A stretch of 47,345 nt of DNA from Bacillota bacterium (GCA_023421505.1 JAEZTJ010000072.1:1-47345); one strand, 5' to 3'. Positions 1-10,074 are shown, numbered from the stretch's first letter. Translations and numbers: made by a program. Notes: a model not told the origin generated them from the letters alone.

Positions 1-12
1 GCCTCCTAAATA

Positions 13-63
13 GAGTAAAATGCTTGCATTCTCGCAAAGGGATTGGAGTAAAATGCTCGCATT
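13..63. repeat. pair of 18-bp direct repeats at the window edge
   Basis: An 18-bp sequence beginning GAGTAAAATGC occurs at 13-30 and again at 46-63 with one mismatch and a 33-bp period. Each copy contains the small palindrome AATGC-NN-GCATT, so the pair could bind a dimeric regulator. It lies just downstream of the macro-domain gene and at the cut edge of the window, so its target gene cannot be seen. Confidence 0.5.
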
Positions 64-110
64 TCCTGATAACAATTATAATGATAAATAACATGGATTG
101 AAATCCACCC

Positions 111-1187
111 TTAAATTAGGCGCTTACCATTAATCACATACATATCATAATGCTTATTCTCTATAAAAAACCGGATAATCAAATCAAACCGGTTACTATT
201 TGATAATGTATATCCTGCTTTCATTAAAAAATCTTTCGTCTCATCCAAGGATAATTCAAGAGCAATCGCCAACGCTAACGCAGTACTTTTCTTTGGCTGG
301 TATTCTTTGTTACGCATTTTCGAGAACAGCTTACGATCAATATTGGCTCTTTTATATACCTCGACATCAGCCTTGCCTTTTTCATCAATCAGGCGAAACA
401 ACATTTCTGAAAATGTCTCATCGATTTGGTTAATAACATCTTCTAGGCATCGCGGTGCAGTCTCTGGCATGGAATAGCACAGGGACTCTTCTAACGGAGT
501 GTCTTCAAACTGAGCTTTTTCGAATGAATTTTCTTTCCGTGACTTCTTTGTTTTCTTTAAATCTCTTTCGGAAAATAAGACCGAATTATGATCAAAGATC
601 TGATCGAACTCTCGATGTGCCCGATTCTGTCTGCTCTGTACCTCATACTCATCGCTGTCTTCGTAATAGGTATCAATATAGTGATTGATTTCTGTAAATA
701 GTTTTTCACTTAGCGATATTGCTTTGCGGTCAAATACCACCAGATGAATGTCCATCTCATTATGTAATAAAAACTCACTTACTACTGATATTGCTATCTG
801 CAACGCTTTGTCCTTCGGATAACCATAGTTACCAGATGAGAGGAGAGGAAAGGAAATTGAATCCAGTTGATATTCTTTGGCAAGTTCCAACGAGCTACGA
901 TATGCCATTGTTAGAAGCTTATCCTCTCCCTGCTCTCCACCCTCCCAAATCGGGCCAACGGCATGAATTATATATTTCGCACTTAGTTGATATCCCTTTG
1001 TAATCACCGCATGTCCGACAGGACAGGAACCGATCTCATCACATTCCTTTTTCAGAAGCTTAGCACCAGCTGAGTGAAAAATAGCACCACAAACTCCACC
1101 CCCTTGTTGTAAGTAAGAATTTGCTGCATTTACGATGACGTCTGTATTCATTTTGGTTATGTCATTATGAATTATTTGAAATGGCAT
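111..1187 (-). CDS. macro-domain protein with C-terminal helical/HTH-like domain
   Basis: A 358-aa protein. Residues 1-165 form a macro domain, a fold that binds ADP-ribose and often removes ADP-ribose or acetyl groups from it: VNAANS near 19-24, the glycine-rich GGGVCGAI near 29-36, IIHAVGP near 73-79, and LLSSGNYGYP near 115-124. The middle is charged and low in complexity. From about 255 a helical domain resembles the HTH-like module often fused to Firmicutes macro domains; its C-terminus looks short. I chose the ATG at 1187 rather than 1202 because AAAGGA lies correctly before it. It is the last same-strand gene after the BREX operon, about 170 bp from the preceding gene, so co-transcription is possible but unproven. 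The enzymatic substrate is not predictable: protein, DNA or free ADP-ribose derivatives are all possible. Confidence 0.85.
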   Translation of the reverse strand: MPFQIIHNDITKMNTDVIVNAANSYLQQGGGVCGAIFHSAGAKLLKKECDEIGSCPVGHAVITKGYQLSAKYIIHAVGPIWEGGEQGEDKLLTMAYRSSLELAKEYQLDSISFPLLSSGNYGYPKDKALQIAISVVSEFLLHNEMDIHLVVFDRKAISLSEKLFTEINHYIDTYYEDSDEYEVQSRQNRAHREFDQIFDHNSVLFSERDLKKTKKSRKENSFEKAQFEDTPLEESLCYSMPETAPRCLEDVINQIDETFSEMLFRLIDEKGKADVEVYKRANIDRKLFSKMRNKEYQPKKSTALALAIALELSLDETKDFLMKAGYTLSNSNRFDLIIRFFIENKHYDMYVINGKRLI

Positions 1188-1198
1188 AATATTTCCTT

Positions 1199-1324
1199 TC
1201 AACTGTCTCCATGGTAAATCGATTTATCATTTCTAGGTGTTACTTGTCCCCATACACAATCTGCATTGTGTTCCTCTTTCATACTTCTCCAGAAATTCTG
1301 CAATCGTGTGAAATTCATTTCCAT
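1199..1324 (-). CDS. possible 41-aa ORF upstream of macro-domain gene
   Basis: A short frame opens with ATG at 1324 and ends in a TGA that touches the ribosome-binding site of the macro-domain gene. The predicted peptide is hydrophilic with a central FWRSMKEEHN stretch and looks protein-like. No convincing ribosome site precedes it. It may be a small coupled gene, a remnant of a longer gene, or chance. I do not recognise a family. Confidence 0.22.
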   Translation of the reverse strand: MEMNFTRLQNFWRSMKEEHNADCVWGQVTPRNDKSIYHGDS

Positions 1325-1356
1325 ACCCATAGGGGCGGGTATTGATTAAAATTTAC

Positions 1357-1878
1357 TTATAAGTATTTTCTAAAAACCTCTGCTGCTTCCATCTTAATTT
1401 TATCAGAATTAGCAAAGTATTCATTCACAATCTCTTTTTGTAGAAAACTAGCTCCAGATAATCCTTTATGTCCCATCTCTATCTCTTGGGGATCCATACT
1501 TCTGATGCAACCAAATTGCATTTTTATACCATTTGAATTTCGAAACATAGCTGAAATGGTTTCTCCATTTGTTACAGCTCTTTTTCTTAAAACCCTACTG
1601 ACCAAATCAATACTCTCTGCTTTCTCTATTGGACTCATATCTCTAGTTCGAAAATATTCTGCGACCAATAAAACTACCTCTTCACGAACCCATTTTCTCT
1701 GATTTTGAGGTATTACTTTTATCGCTTTTACATCATTATTATTACTAAAATTATTATCTGGAACCCCAATTGCAAAGCAGGGTCGTAATTCCTGCTTTTT
1801 ACAATCACAACTTATATACCAACTAAGAGTTAAAAAAATCTGCAGCTTTTCAAGTGTTAGTAATATTTTATGTTTCAT
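1357..1878 (-). CDS. defence-associated accessory protein of unknown function
   Basis: A 173-aa protein with no enzyme motif I can name. The N-terminal third is hydrophobic then Cys-rich (CDCKKQ near 25-30). The C-terminal two thirds contain WVREEVVLLVAEYF, an FRNSNGIKMQ motif and a GLSGASFLQKEIV stretch. This pattern resembles, from memory, the N-terminal domain attached to some HNH/McrA-type restriction endonucleases, but no nuclease domain is present here. An AAGGTGGGG ribosome site precedes the ATG. It lies 30 nt after the zinc-ribbon gene at the end of the BREX operon, so it is probably co-transcribed. A recognition or adaptor role would fit, as an inference only. Confidence 0.7.
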   Translation of the reverse strand: MKHKILLTLEKLQIFLTLSWYISCDCKKQELRPCFAIGVPDNNFSNNNDVKAIKVIPQNQRKWVREEVVLLVAEYFRTRDMSPIEKAESIDLVSRVLRKRAVTNGETISAMFRNSNGIKMQFGCIRSMDPQEIEMGHKGLSGASFLQKEIVNEYFANSDKIKMEAAEVFRKYL

Positions 1879-1908
1879 TATTTTCCAACCCCACCTTTAT
1901 GTCTCCTT

Positions 1909-2106
1909 TCATTTAAAAAGCGTACATCCTTGATCTTTAAATTCTTCAATCTTATCTTCTAAGTCCTCGACAGTTACCGTCAAATAATCAGCTAAGCATT
2001 CCATACAAAAATAGTTTTTTACATCTTTACCAAGTAATTTTTTATTAATTCCCAATGTATCGTTTTTTTCTATTTTTACTCCACAAGACAGACAACTAAT
2101 ACTCAT
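1909..2106 (-). CDS. 65-aa zinc-ribbon protein
   Basis: A small protein with two Cys pairs, CLSC near residues 5-8 and CMEC near 34-37, spaced as in a zinc ribbon. A helical acidic tail follows (VTVEDLEDKIEEF) and ends in CTLF. Its ATG directly abuts the brxL stop codon (TAA then ATG, no gap), which implies translational coupling. Similar small zinc proteins occur singly in Firmicutes, but here the position ties it to the BREX operon. It may be an adaptor for BrxL or for the 173-aa protein that follows. Function is not known to me. Confidence 0.75.
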   Translation of the reverse strand: MSISCLSCGVKIEKNDTLGINKKLLGKDVKNYFCMECLADYLTVTVEDLEDKIEEFKDQGCTLFK

Positions 2107-3558
2107 TTACTCCACATCCTTAATCGTAAATTTAGGTACATTCTTCCCTTTAAATTCAGAATCCAGAATACCTAACTGTGTTTTTATAACTCCTCGCATT
2201 TTAGATGCTGGACGAAGACAATATTTATTAAAATCTTTAGCTGAAATATCATATATTGTCCGCACATTTGGGAATAAGAGCTTTAAATAAGCTGTACAAA
2301 TTCGCTTAACTGCCTCAGTATCTCTTGTATCAGATTGCGTAGGTACTTCTATTAACTGGTCAACTAATGCTCTATAACTAGCATCATCTCTTAACAAATG
2401 CATAATTGTACAGAAATACTCTGAATTTAATGCCCAGTCAGATATTTTCAAATCATCATGCATTCTTGGTATATCCCAACCTTTTATAAACCCATGAAAT
2501 CTATCAATCAATGCACTCTCATGAAACACATTTGGCAATTCATCTAGCATATTTTCATATTCGTTCATATTTTCTTGTTTGATATTTCCAAGAAGAATTA
2601 CTCCAGCATTTGCTGTTCCCTCATAATTACCCACAGTAAATATGCCAGATTCCATATACCCTTTCATCGCAGCACGCATTTCATCTACGTCAGTAAACGA
2701 AATAGTTTGAACTTCATCCAGTGCAATGAAATCATTATTGCATACTAATCCTTGTGACCGCCTGGCAATATCGTAAAACATCTTAGCCCTTGACATAACT
2801 CCACCAGATGATAACCAACCAAATTTACTTACTCGACCAAAAAGATATGATTTTCCTGTTCCTTTTGGAGCAAGTTCAATAAGATTTAATCTCTTTTCAA
2901 CGAAAGGTAATAATCTTGTTAGCATGGTAAGTTTCTGAGTTTCATCTTCATAACCATCTGCATTATAGTCAATCGCACCAAGAATAACGTCTATCCACTC
3001 TTCAGTTGAAAACTCTCTTCTCATGTCCTTATAATAGTCCAAATCTATTGTATAAGGACAGAAGTCAATAAATTTTGTAAGTTTTATCTTACCTACAATT
3101 TTCAACTCGTCATCTGGTAACCGATACCCTAGCTCAACTACTCCCCATATTTCTTTTCCTTTTACCAATTCTTGTTTACATTCTTCCCAAACCATTGGTT
3201 CAATAACTGTTTCTTTACTTGTCAGCCCAAACTCTGGTAAAGAAAAGGAAATTTCCTGAGTTTTTATATCAATATCCACAGAAATTTTGGTAAGCATACG
3301 AACTCTCTCATTTTCATAAACAATTCGATTCTTAATACTTACCCAATCATCTTTACGCGGGATAAACTCCTTAATAAAGCTTGATACTTCTTCAATATCA
3401 TAATTCCCTTTTTCATCTTCAAATTTCTTTAACACCCAATCTCTCATAAATGATGGTAAACTTAGTGATGAAAAAAAATTACTCTTTTTCAAATCCTTAT
3501 AAACCACCATTTCATCAAAGCATTCTCGCAATTTATATCTTAGTTCTTCATTTAGCAT
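2107..3558 (-). CDS. brxL: BrxL-type AAA+ ATPase of type 4 BREX (short form)
   Basis: A 483-aa Lon-related ATPase. The Walker A motif APKGTGKS is near residues 230-237 and a Walker B-like FIALDEVQ near 277-284. The segment between them (GWLSSGGVMSRAKMFYDIARR) is typical of BrxL. The E. coli-type protein is about 680 aa and carries a C-terminal Lon-protease-like domain. Here only about 190 residues follow Walker B and I see no Ser/Lys protease dyad, so this is a short, probably non-proteolytic form. BrxL rings act on DNA and are needed for phage exclusion in other BREX types. The ATG at 3558, nine nt inside the longest frame, has AGAGGTGA before it. It follows pglZ by about 22 nt. Confidence 0.9.
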   Translation of the reverse strand: MLNEELRYKLRECFDEMVVYKDLKKSNFFSSLSLPSFMRDWVLKKFEDEKGNYDIEEVSSFIKEFIPRKDDWVSIKNRIVYENERVRMLTKISVDIDIKTQEISFSLPEFGLTSKETVIEPMVWEECKQELVKGKEIWGVVELGYRLPDDELKIVGKIKLTKFIDFCPYTIDLDYYKDMRREFSTEEWIDVILGAIDYNADGYEDETQKLTMLTRLLPFVEKRLNLIELAPKGTGKSYLFGRVSKFGWLSSGGVMSRAKMFYDIARRSQGLVCNNDFIALDEVQTISFTDVDEMRAAMKGYMESGIFTVGNYEGTANAGVILLGNIKQENMNEYENMLDELPNVFHESALIDRFHGFIKGWDIPRMHDDLKISDWALNSEYFCTIMHLLRDDASYRALVDQLIEVPTQSDTRDTEAVKRICTAYLKLLFPNVRTIYDISAKDFNKYCLRPASKMRGVIKTQLGILDSEFKGKNVPKFTIKDVE

Positions 3559-3580
3559 AAAAATCACCTCTTTCTAAATG

Positions 3581-5857
3581 CTAGAAGAAATCCTTTTCTG
3601 CAAAACCTTCTTTTTCTACACAGAAATGCAGACCTGAAGCGATAATATTATTATTAGAATAAATATCAGCCTTGTAATCTCCTGCTTTCCTAATATCAGG
3701 CATCTGTACTGTAAACTTTCTATCACCAATCTTATTACCAGAGTAAAATTTACCATTTACTTTGATAGATAATTCTGAAAGAATTATGTTTGAAAATATT
3801 TCTATCTCAGCTTTCTTACGCATACTTACTTTAATTACTGTCGATGTAAATACTACTTCAACCTCCATCTTCTTTTGCAATTCGATAATTGGAACGCATA
3901 CTTCTTCAAGTGTCGCCCCACCATGAGTTTCTACACTTGCTGCTCTACCACCTCTAAAGCGATCATAACTCGCTAGTACATAATAGTCGCCTTCATGGAT
4001 AGCATATGGAATAACAGATAATTGTTCGTTATAAGCACAGCATCTTCCTCCATGAGTTCCTTTTGAATCTACTTCAAAATCACAAACTCCTTCACTAATC
4101 ACTGCTAACCTACTTGCGCCATGATCAGCTACAACAATAACCTTAGAACAATCTCCTGACATTATCTTGTAACTTGCATTTTCCAAGAATTCATTAATTA
4201 TTTCTAATTCTCGAATTAAATGAATAGGATATTTCTGTTTTTGGTAATCAAAATCTTCCTTTCCATGATGTAAAATTTCATCCAATTCTTTTATAGACGT
4301 AATTCTATTATTGTCATATTCCTGTAAAAATTCTTTATTTAATGAAGTTATAGATGGAAGATTACTATGACACACAGTTACGTTTGCGTTCAACCCCATA
4401 TCCTTACATTTTTCCATAATATATCCTAGAAACTCTACTCCAAGAGCATCAACAAAAAACAACAATGAATCTTCTTTTCCAATAGATTCTATTTTCTCAC
4501 TTCTATATGGTAATACTGCTAAATATTCTCTTTTTTCAGCATTTTCATATACATATTTCAAGAACTCAGGATATATCCTATTTGTTATTTTTTGAAACTT
4601 ATAGGTATTGAAGTAGTCATCAAGAAGTGAAATACCAAAGTGGTAATCACTTAAATATGAATACATATCAGGATATACCACTTTTAATACATCTAATATT
4701 TCCTGTTTACTGTAATCAAATTTGGATAAGCATTCTATTACCTTTATTCGCTCTACCGCTGTATTATCTGTCAGATAGTATATTGCTTCTCTACCTTTCA
4801 TCTCAGTAAAATTACAATACTCAACTATACGCTTCAGGTCTATTTCTATACTTTTTAATAATGCTTTTCTTTCTTGATAAAGCTTAATAAACTTACTATC
4901 TTTTACACTTATTTCAAGAATACTCCGATAAATTTGTGCTTGAAACTCATTTATATTACATGCTATATCTGCGGATCTTTGCAAAATCTCATTACCTTTA
5001 ACTCCATTTACTTTAATTCCAATAAAAAAGAGCCACTTTTTTGTGTCATTATATAAATCCCATTTTGAGAAAAGAATTTCAAATAGTGAACTATTTCCTA
5101 ATTCACATTCCAATACGCGTTCAAGTGTTTTCCGACTTTGCAATGCATCTAATAAATACGCCCATTGATCATCAGTACCATATTGACTTGTTAATCCTGT
5201 AATAAAGCTATACTTAAACATAGAAAAGCTATCAAAAACATTCGATATTTCTTGAATTTGTAGCATAGCTTCTGGAAATTCCTTTTTCCTTCTCGAAGTA
5301 GCAATTAATATATGATCTGTATCTGCATTTTCCATATATACAAATGCGTTTTTAATACCAATAACAAGATCACTTTTATTACTAATTTCTTTGTTTACAA
5401 AAACAAGTTGTGGCCTTGAGCTTCTTAATCCATCAATCAAGCAGATTTGTCTTTCAAGACGCAAATCTTGTTTGTATATATTTTCCAAATAACTCTCAAT
5501 CTGATAACACAGTACAATTATTTTACCTACAGCTGGTATTCCGAGCATAGTATAAATACCCTTTTTTAACTCTTCATCACCAAGAATATATAAGTACTGA
5601 GTTACTCCTACAACAAAGATGTCTCCACCCATATTAGATATTTTCTCATAAAATTCTTCTAAATTTGGCACGAAATCATCTTGATGGCAGTATGCTGAAA
5701 TTCTTTCCATTCCAGCATACAGTCCTAAAATATCCTTAACAGTATGATAATCATTGAGATTATTAACATTAATAAGTAATGGCTTGCTTATGTTATTAGA
5801 GCATAAGTATTTCTTGATTCTTGACTCTACTGAATCAATTGAGATCTTCTTTAACAT
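3581..5857 (-). CDS. pglZ: PglZ, alkaline-phosphatase-superfamily protein of BREX
   Basis: A 758-aa protein with a helical N-terminal half and a C-terminal PglZ domain. Metal-binding signatures are visible: LLFFVDALG near 465-473 (Asp470), VVADHGASRLA near 575-585, a THGG near 601-604 and ETHGGATLEE near 643-652. PglZ is present in all BREX types and is thought to act within the modification/exclusion complex. The N-terminal half differs from long actinobacterial PglZ, as expected between BREX types. The ribosome site overlaps the brxC stop region and the ATG lies 6 nt after that stop, so translation is likely coupled. I see no frameshift. Confidence 0.93.
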   Translation of the reverse strand: MLKKISIDSVESRIKKYLCSNNISKPLLINVNNLNDYHTVKDILGLYAGMERISAYCHQDDFVPNLEEFYEKISNMGGDIFVVGVTQYLYILGDEELKKGIYTMLGIPAVGKIIVLCYQIESYLENIYKQDLRLERQICLIDGLRSSRPQLVFVNKEISNKSDLVIGIKNAFVYMENADTDHILIATSRRKKEFPEAMLQIQEISNVFDSFSMFKYSFITGLTSQYGTDDQWAYLLDALQSRKTLERVLECELGNSSLFEILFSKWDLYNDTKKWLFFIGIKVNGVKGNEILQRSADIACNINEFQAQIYRSILEISVKDSKFIKLYQERKALLKSIEIDLKRIVEYCNFTEMKGREAIYYLTDNTAVERIKVIECLSKFDYSKQEILDVLKVVYPDMYSYLSDYHFGISLLDDYFNTYKFQKITNRIYPEFLKYVYENAEKREYLAVLPYRSEKIESIGKEDSLLFFVDALGVEFLGYIMEKCKDMGLNANVTVCHSNLPSITSLNKEFLQEYDNNRITSIKELDEILHHGKEDFDYQKQKYPIHLIRELEIINEFLENASYKIMSGDCSKVIVVADHGASRLAVISEGVCDFEVDSKGTHGGRCCAYNEQLSVIPYAIHEGDYYVLASYDRFRGGRAASVETHGGATLEEVCVPIIELQKKMEVEVVFTSTVIKVSMRKKAEIEIFSNIILSELSIKVNGKFYSGNKIGDRKFTVQMPDIRKAGDYKADIYSNNNIIASGLHFCVEKEGFAEKDFF

Positions 5858-5863
5858 TCACCA

Positions 5864-8800
5864 TTACCTCCGAGTATCTTTAATAATTTCCATACCTACA
5901 AGTATATTATACTTAATCAATCTCTTAAGATAATCTTTTACGATTGCTTCATCCATATTATCAATCAAAGCAAGTGCCTGAGTGCTTCCATTGATTGTAT
6001 ATTCATGTTCTGCTAATTCTTTTAACTTTCGTTCAACTTCAGCACTCTGATACCAATCATAAGGTTCAGCAGAAACCTTACTGTTTAAATATTCTTTTAC
6101 CATCTGTACATCCAGTAGCATTACATCATATCCTTTAATAATATTTTGAATAAATGACTTATTTCTCGCTTCTTCTTGATTTAATAGTTCAAAGAAAGTT
6201 GCACCTTCAAAATACTTTAAAGACTTATTTACAATAGATTTGTCTGCTGTATTTTTCTGAATAGCATCAAAGGCTTCTTTTGCAGTTGGTACTTCATCGT
6301 GTGGAATCATGCAAAGTATAGGCATTCTATACTTATTAGACCATTCTTTCGGTGTGGATGTCCCAGTTTTTTCTCTCCACATATTTTTTAGTTTTGCTTT
6401 TCCCTGATTTTCTTTATACTCAGACACAGTATTTCCTATTAATCTTAGATACTCTGATTTGTCTTTTGTAAACATTCCATATCCTACTTTAGAAAAAACT
6501 TCTGCAATTTCTTCATCAGACAAACCATCTAATTCAAATGAACATGATGATTTAAAATAATCCATTTGATTTTTATAATATAGCACAAACAAATCAAGCT
6601 GCGCATCCAAAAATTCAAGGAATCGCTTTTTTTGTGAGTCCAATATTGTTGAAGTTTTCTTTATTTGACAAAGTATTTCCAATAATGGGCTTACATCCTC
6701 AGCATAGGTCTTTGTTGCATCATATGATACCTTAATATAGCCTATTTTCTCACACCACTCATGAATGGCCGCATTAAGATTATCTACTTTTGAATTTACA
6801 GTATTGCTTTTCGCTATAATTCTATAATCTATAATTGTTTCTTGAATTTTCTGACTCGCTGTTTCTACATTCCACACCCAGTTAGCAGAATCTGCATCAA
6901 ATTTCTGTTTTACTACAGTAATAAAAGCGCCATGATCATTAATTTCATTTGATAACCTTAAAAGTTCACCACCGTTAATCATCTCTATGTATTTCTTCAT
7001 TCCATTTTGACAGTTTTCTTTTGTTACAAGAAAAGCAAGTTCATTTGCAGCATTTGTATTTTCGATGCATATCTTACCAATTTCAAGTGCAAAATCAGAT
7101 TCCGTTCTATTACCAGCAATATTATTAGTATTAGCAAGTCCAGAATAGTTGTCTATCAACTTCTTCATTGCTTCTGAATCAGTTGATAGTTGGATACTAT
7201 CCATAATGTATTTTAAACACCATAATGGAAATCCAAGTTCTTTCATTTTATTACAAATACGAATTCGGGTCTGTTCTATCGAAGCACACTGGTTAATCGG
7301 AATTTCAAAAACATTAGCGGTGACACTCGCAAATACTCTTGCCTCTTCTGTCATAGTAACAATATACTTATCCCTATAATGAAGATTAGGTGCCATCTGT
7401 AATTTAATAACTTCTTCAATCATTTCTTTCAATTTTATGACACTCATATTATCACTATTTAAAGTATCACTCCATTGGTAAGAATCTGTCGCATATTCTT
7501 TCAGTAAAAATCCCATGACGAATCCAGTCATATTACAAGGCATAAATCCATACGGTGGTTGCTTTAACATATCATATATTGCACGGATAGAAACCTTTCC
7601 ATCTTCATTAAAGGCTTTTTGTACAAGTTCTTCAACTGCAATTTTAATTTTTACAATCTGTTTGTTTTTCTTTTCAGGTATTTTCCAATATTCTTCAACT
7701 TCCCAAGCATCTTCTAATGCTTTTTCTAACTTAGTATTTGGATTACTAGAACGAAATGTACCAGCTGTAACTTGCCTAGCACCACATTCTGCACCTTGCT
7801 TTAAGGAACTCGACATAAACATATTGTCAATAACACTATATTGTTCTAAGCCTAAATCATAGATTTGTTTATCAAATCTCATAAAGACTTCGTTTAGTTC
7901 ATCAGCGTTAACAATACGCTCTCCATTTGGAGTGTTATTCGAATATAACATCAGCTCGCTATTATATATTCTATCTTTCCACTTTTTCAATACTTCTTTA
8001 GATAGATTATCATACTGTGTAGCAAGTGAACGATCTTTGTTCATGTGATAACTACTATTAGCAAGATTATCGATGTATTGATCAAATCCATCTTTTCCAA
8101 GAGGTGTTAGTGACGCATCCAAAAAGATCATTTTATATGTACTATCTTGAACTACTTCCCTAATTGATTTTGATAATGCAGTACTTTCTTCATCACTTTT
8201 TGCAAATGTAACTACTACCAATATTTTGTTTACATAATTTAACTCCTGATTACGTAATGTATTAATCGTATTTTTAAAATTATCTACTGTTGCTGCTTTA
8301 AATACATAACGTAGTCTTAATGCGCTAGGAACTGTAATTGCCTCTAATACTTCACCGGTGTTTACCAATGCCATAGTGGTAGTTTGCTTCGTAAGTTCAT
8401 CCTTATGTTTTCCAATAACCGCACTATCTCCTGCATTAATCATAGCAGAATACTGGGTTTTTCCTTGTCCCATTGGCTTCTTAAACAAAATTTCATCACG
8501 AACTAGCTTTTCTGCAATATGTTCGGCTCTTCCATTTTCTAAATCAGAACCATCATACGCATTATTAACATTTCTATCATTTGGAATAAATAATTCAACT
8601 GAGTCGCCAACCTTTTGAGAGATTGCTTGTAACATCAGAATCGTCTTTAACACTTTCTGCTCTTCTTCAGTAAGTGCAGTTACATTTTGTCTTGCAAATG
8701 TATCTAAAATGGTTCTGATATCAGTTGTCAAATATTCTTTACCCTTCTCATAGAAGAAATCCCATAACATATCAATTGTTAGCAATGGGTCATCGTCTTC

Positions 8801-10060
8801 TGGCCCACAATTGTCAATAAACCATTGAAATCCTTTTACATCCTCACCTCTATCATTCTTAATAAAATCAAACATACTTCTTTGATTTGAGTTAAATGCT
8901 GAAGAAATATGCTTTAATAACAATGCAGTATAAGGATGAACAGGCAAGATATCAATTAGTTCTTTGTCTGTAATTTTTGCACTATTTTTTACCAACGTTC
9001 GTGAATCCTTAAGTCTATCGTTTAAATCATCCGCAGCCAATTTCCATTCATCTAATAATATCGGATCTTTGGTTTTTTCCATTGCAGCTCCGATTAATTG
9101 AAATGCCATATTTTCTGGTAACTCAATTTTGCATGTAGGTTCCACGAAACGATTTAAAATTTTCTTTTTATCTGCATCAGTATCATCAAAAAGTGCTGCA
9201 CTCTTATGTGTTACAATCGTCAAGTAGAATGGATCAGTAGCACTCAACTCAGCAATTGCTTGGAAGCCAGTTAGCGCATTCCTATTATGTAAAAAATATT
9301 CAGTGAATTCATCCCAAACAAAAACAATTGCTTTAAGATTGTTTCTCGATATAATACTTCGAATCCATCCAATTAATCCAGGTATATCCAATTTTAATGC
9401 AGAAATGCCTTCTTCATCTGCAACCTGGAAGATTTTATTCATAATTGAAACTACACTTGCTTCTGATGAATTATTTAATTTTTCAATTAATGTATCTACT
9501 GTATCTCCTGAAAAAATTGATTCATACTTTTCTTTTATCAAACTATCAAAAAAATTCTTGTGCGTATTATCGCTTAGCCATGTAATCGCTGCAGTCTTTA
9601 ATGCTATTTCGCCCTTATTCTGAATATTTTTCTTTTTTAATTCATCGGTAACACTTTCCTGTATTGCTAAAATCAAATCTCTATCATTAAAAATAGAAGA
9701 GGAACCATAGCGATGAACAGTTAAAATTTCCCCTTGGCTTTTTACACCTTGAAATTTATTTAATAAATCATTCGATAAATTGTATTTGTCGAAGTATTCT
9801 TTCATTTCATTATCATTGGCATCCAAAAGCTTTTTCAATGTCAGTACGGCATGTGACTTACCTGTTCCATATGAACCTTCCACCCAAATAGAAAGTTTGT
9901 ATTGTCTAGTCAACACATTAATAATAGTTTCAAGTAATTTCCGAAAAGTCGTATGTGGATAAAATTTCTTCCAGTCTACTTTTCCCTTATTAATTAAGTC
10001 TTTTGTAACCTGTGGGAAATATTCCTCATCAATATCAAAATAACTACGATACTTTTTCAT
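5864..10060 (-). CDS. brxC: BrxC (PglY-like) giant ATPase of BREX
   Basis: A 1398-aa P-loop protein. It begins with the FDIDEEYFPQVTKDLI stretch typical of BrxC and has Walker A EGSYGTGKSH near 61-70. Walker B, VFVWDEF, is near 246-252 with a downstream sensor-like TIVTHKS. The remainder is long, helical and charged. BrxC/PglY is a core component of all main BREX types and is believed to supply ATP-driven DNA handling to the modification and exclusion complex. GGAGG precedes the ATG, which lies about 14 nt beyond the brxP stop. The frame is intact over 4.2 kb. Confidence 0.95.
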   Translation of the reverse strand: MKKYRSYFDIDEEYFPQVTKDLINKGKVDWKKFYPHTTFRKLLETIINVLTRQYKLSIWVEGSYGTGKSHAVLTLKKLLDANDNEMKEYFDKYNLSNDLLNKFQGVKSQGEILTVHRYGSSSIFNDRDLILAIQESVTDELKKKNIQNKGEIALKTAAITWLSDNTHKNFFDSLIKEKYESIFSGDTVDTLIEKLNNSSEASVVSIMNKIFQVADEEGISALKLDIPGLIGWIRSIISRNNLKAIVFVWDEFTEYFLHNRNALTGFQAIAELSATDPFYLTIVTHKSAALFDDTDADKKKILNRFVEPTCKIELPENMAFQLIGAAMEKTKDPILLDEWKLAADDLNDRLKDSRTLVKNSAKITDKELIDILPVHPYTALLLKHISSAFNSNQRSMFDFIKNDRGEDVKGFQWFIDNCGPEDDDPLLTIDMLWDFFYEKGKEYLTTDIRTILDTFARQNVTALTEEEQKVLKTILMLQAISQKVGDSVELFIPNDRNVNNAYDGSDLENGRAEHIAEKLVRDEILFKKPMGQGKTQYSAMINAGDSAVIGKHKDELTKQTTTMALVNTGEVLEAITVPSALRLRYVFKAATVDNFKNTINTLRNQELNYVNKILVVVTFAKSDEESTALSKSIREVVQDSTYKMIFLDASLTPLGKDGFDQYIDNLANSSYHMNKDRSLATQYDNLSKEVLKKWKDRIYNSELMLYSNNTPNGERIVNADELNEVFMRFDKQIYDLGLEQYSVIDNMFMSSSLKQGAECGARQVTAGTFRSSNPNTKLEKALEDAWEVEEYWKIPEKKNKQIVKIKIAVEELVQKAFNEDGKVSIRAIYDMLKQPPYGFMPCNMTGFVMGFLLKEYATDSYQWSDTLNSDNMSVIKLKEMIEEVIKLQMAPNLHYRDKYIVTMTEEARVFASVTANVFEIPINQCASIEQTRIRICNKMKELGFPLWCLKYIMDSIQLSTDSEAMKKLIDNYSGLANTNNIAGNRTESDFALEIGKICIENTNAANELAFLVTKENCQNGMKKYIEMINGGELLRLSNEINDHGAFITVVKQKFDADSANWVWNVETASQKIQETIIDYRIIAKSNTVNSKVDNLNAAIHEWCEKIGYIKVSYDATKTYAEDVSPLLEILCQIKKTSTILDSQKKRFLEFLDAQLDLFVLYYKNQMDYFKSSCSFELDGLSDEEIAEVFSKVGYGMFTKDKSEYLRLIGNTVSEYKENQGKAKLKNMWREKTGTSTPKEWSNKYRMPILCMIPHDEVPTAKEAFDAIQKNTADKSIVNKSLKYFEGATFFELLNQEEARNKSFIQNIIKGYDVMLLDVQMVKEYLNSKVSAEPYDWYQSAEVERKLKELAEHEYTINGSTQALALIDNMDEAIVKDYLKRLIKYNILVGMEIIKDTRR

Positions 10061-10074
10061 CTACAGCTCCTCCA

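Noticed and set aside
13..63. Possible CRISPR start at the window edge
   Set aside because: Only two 18-bp repeats with a 15-bp gap and a mismatch; no further units and no cas genes.
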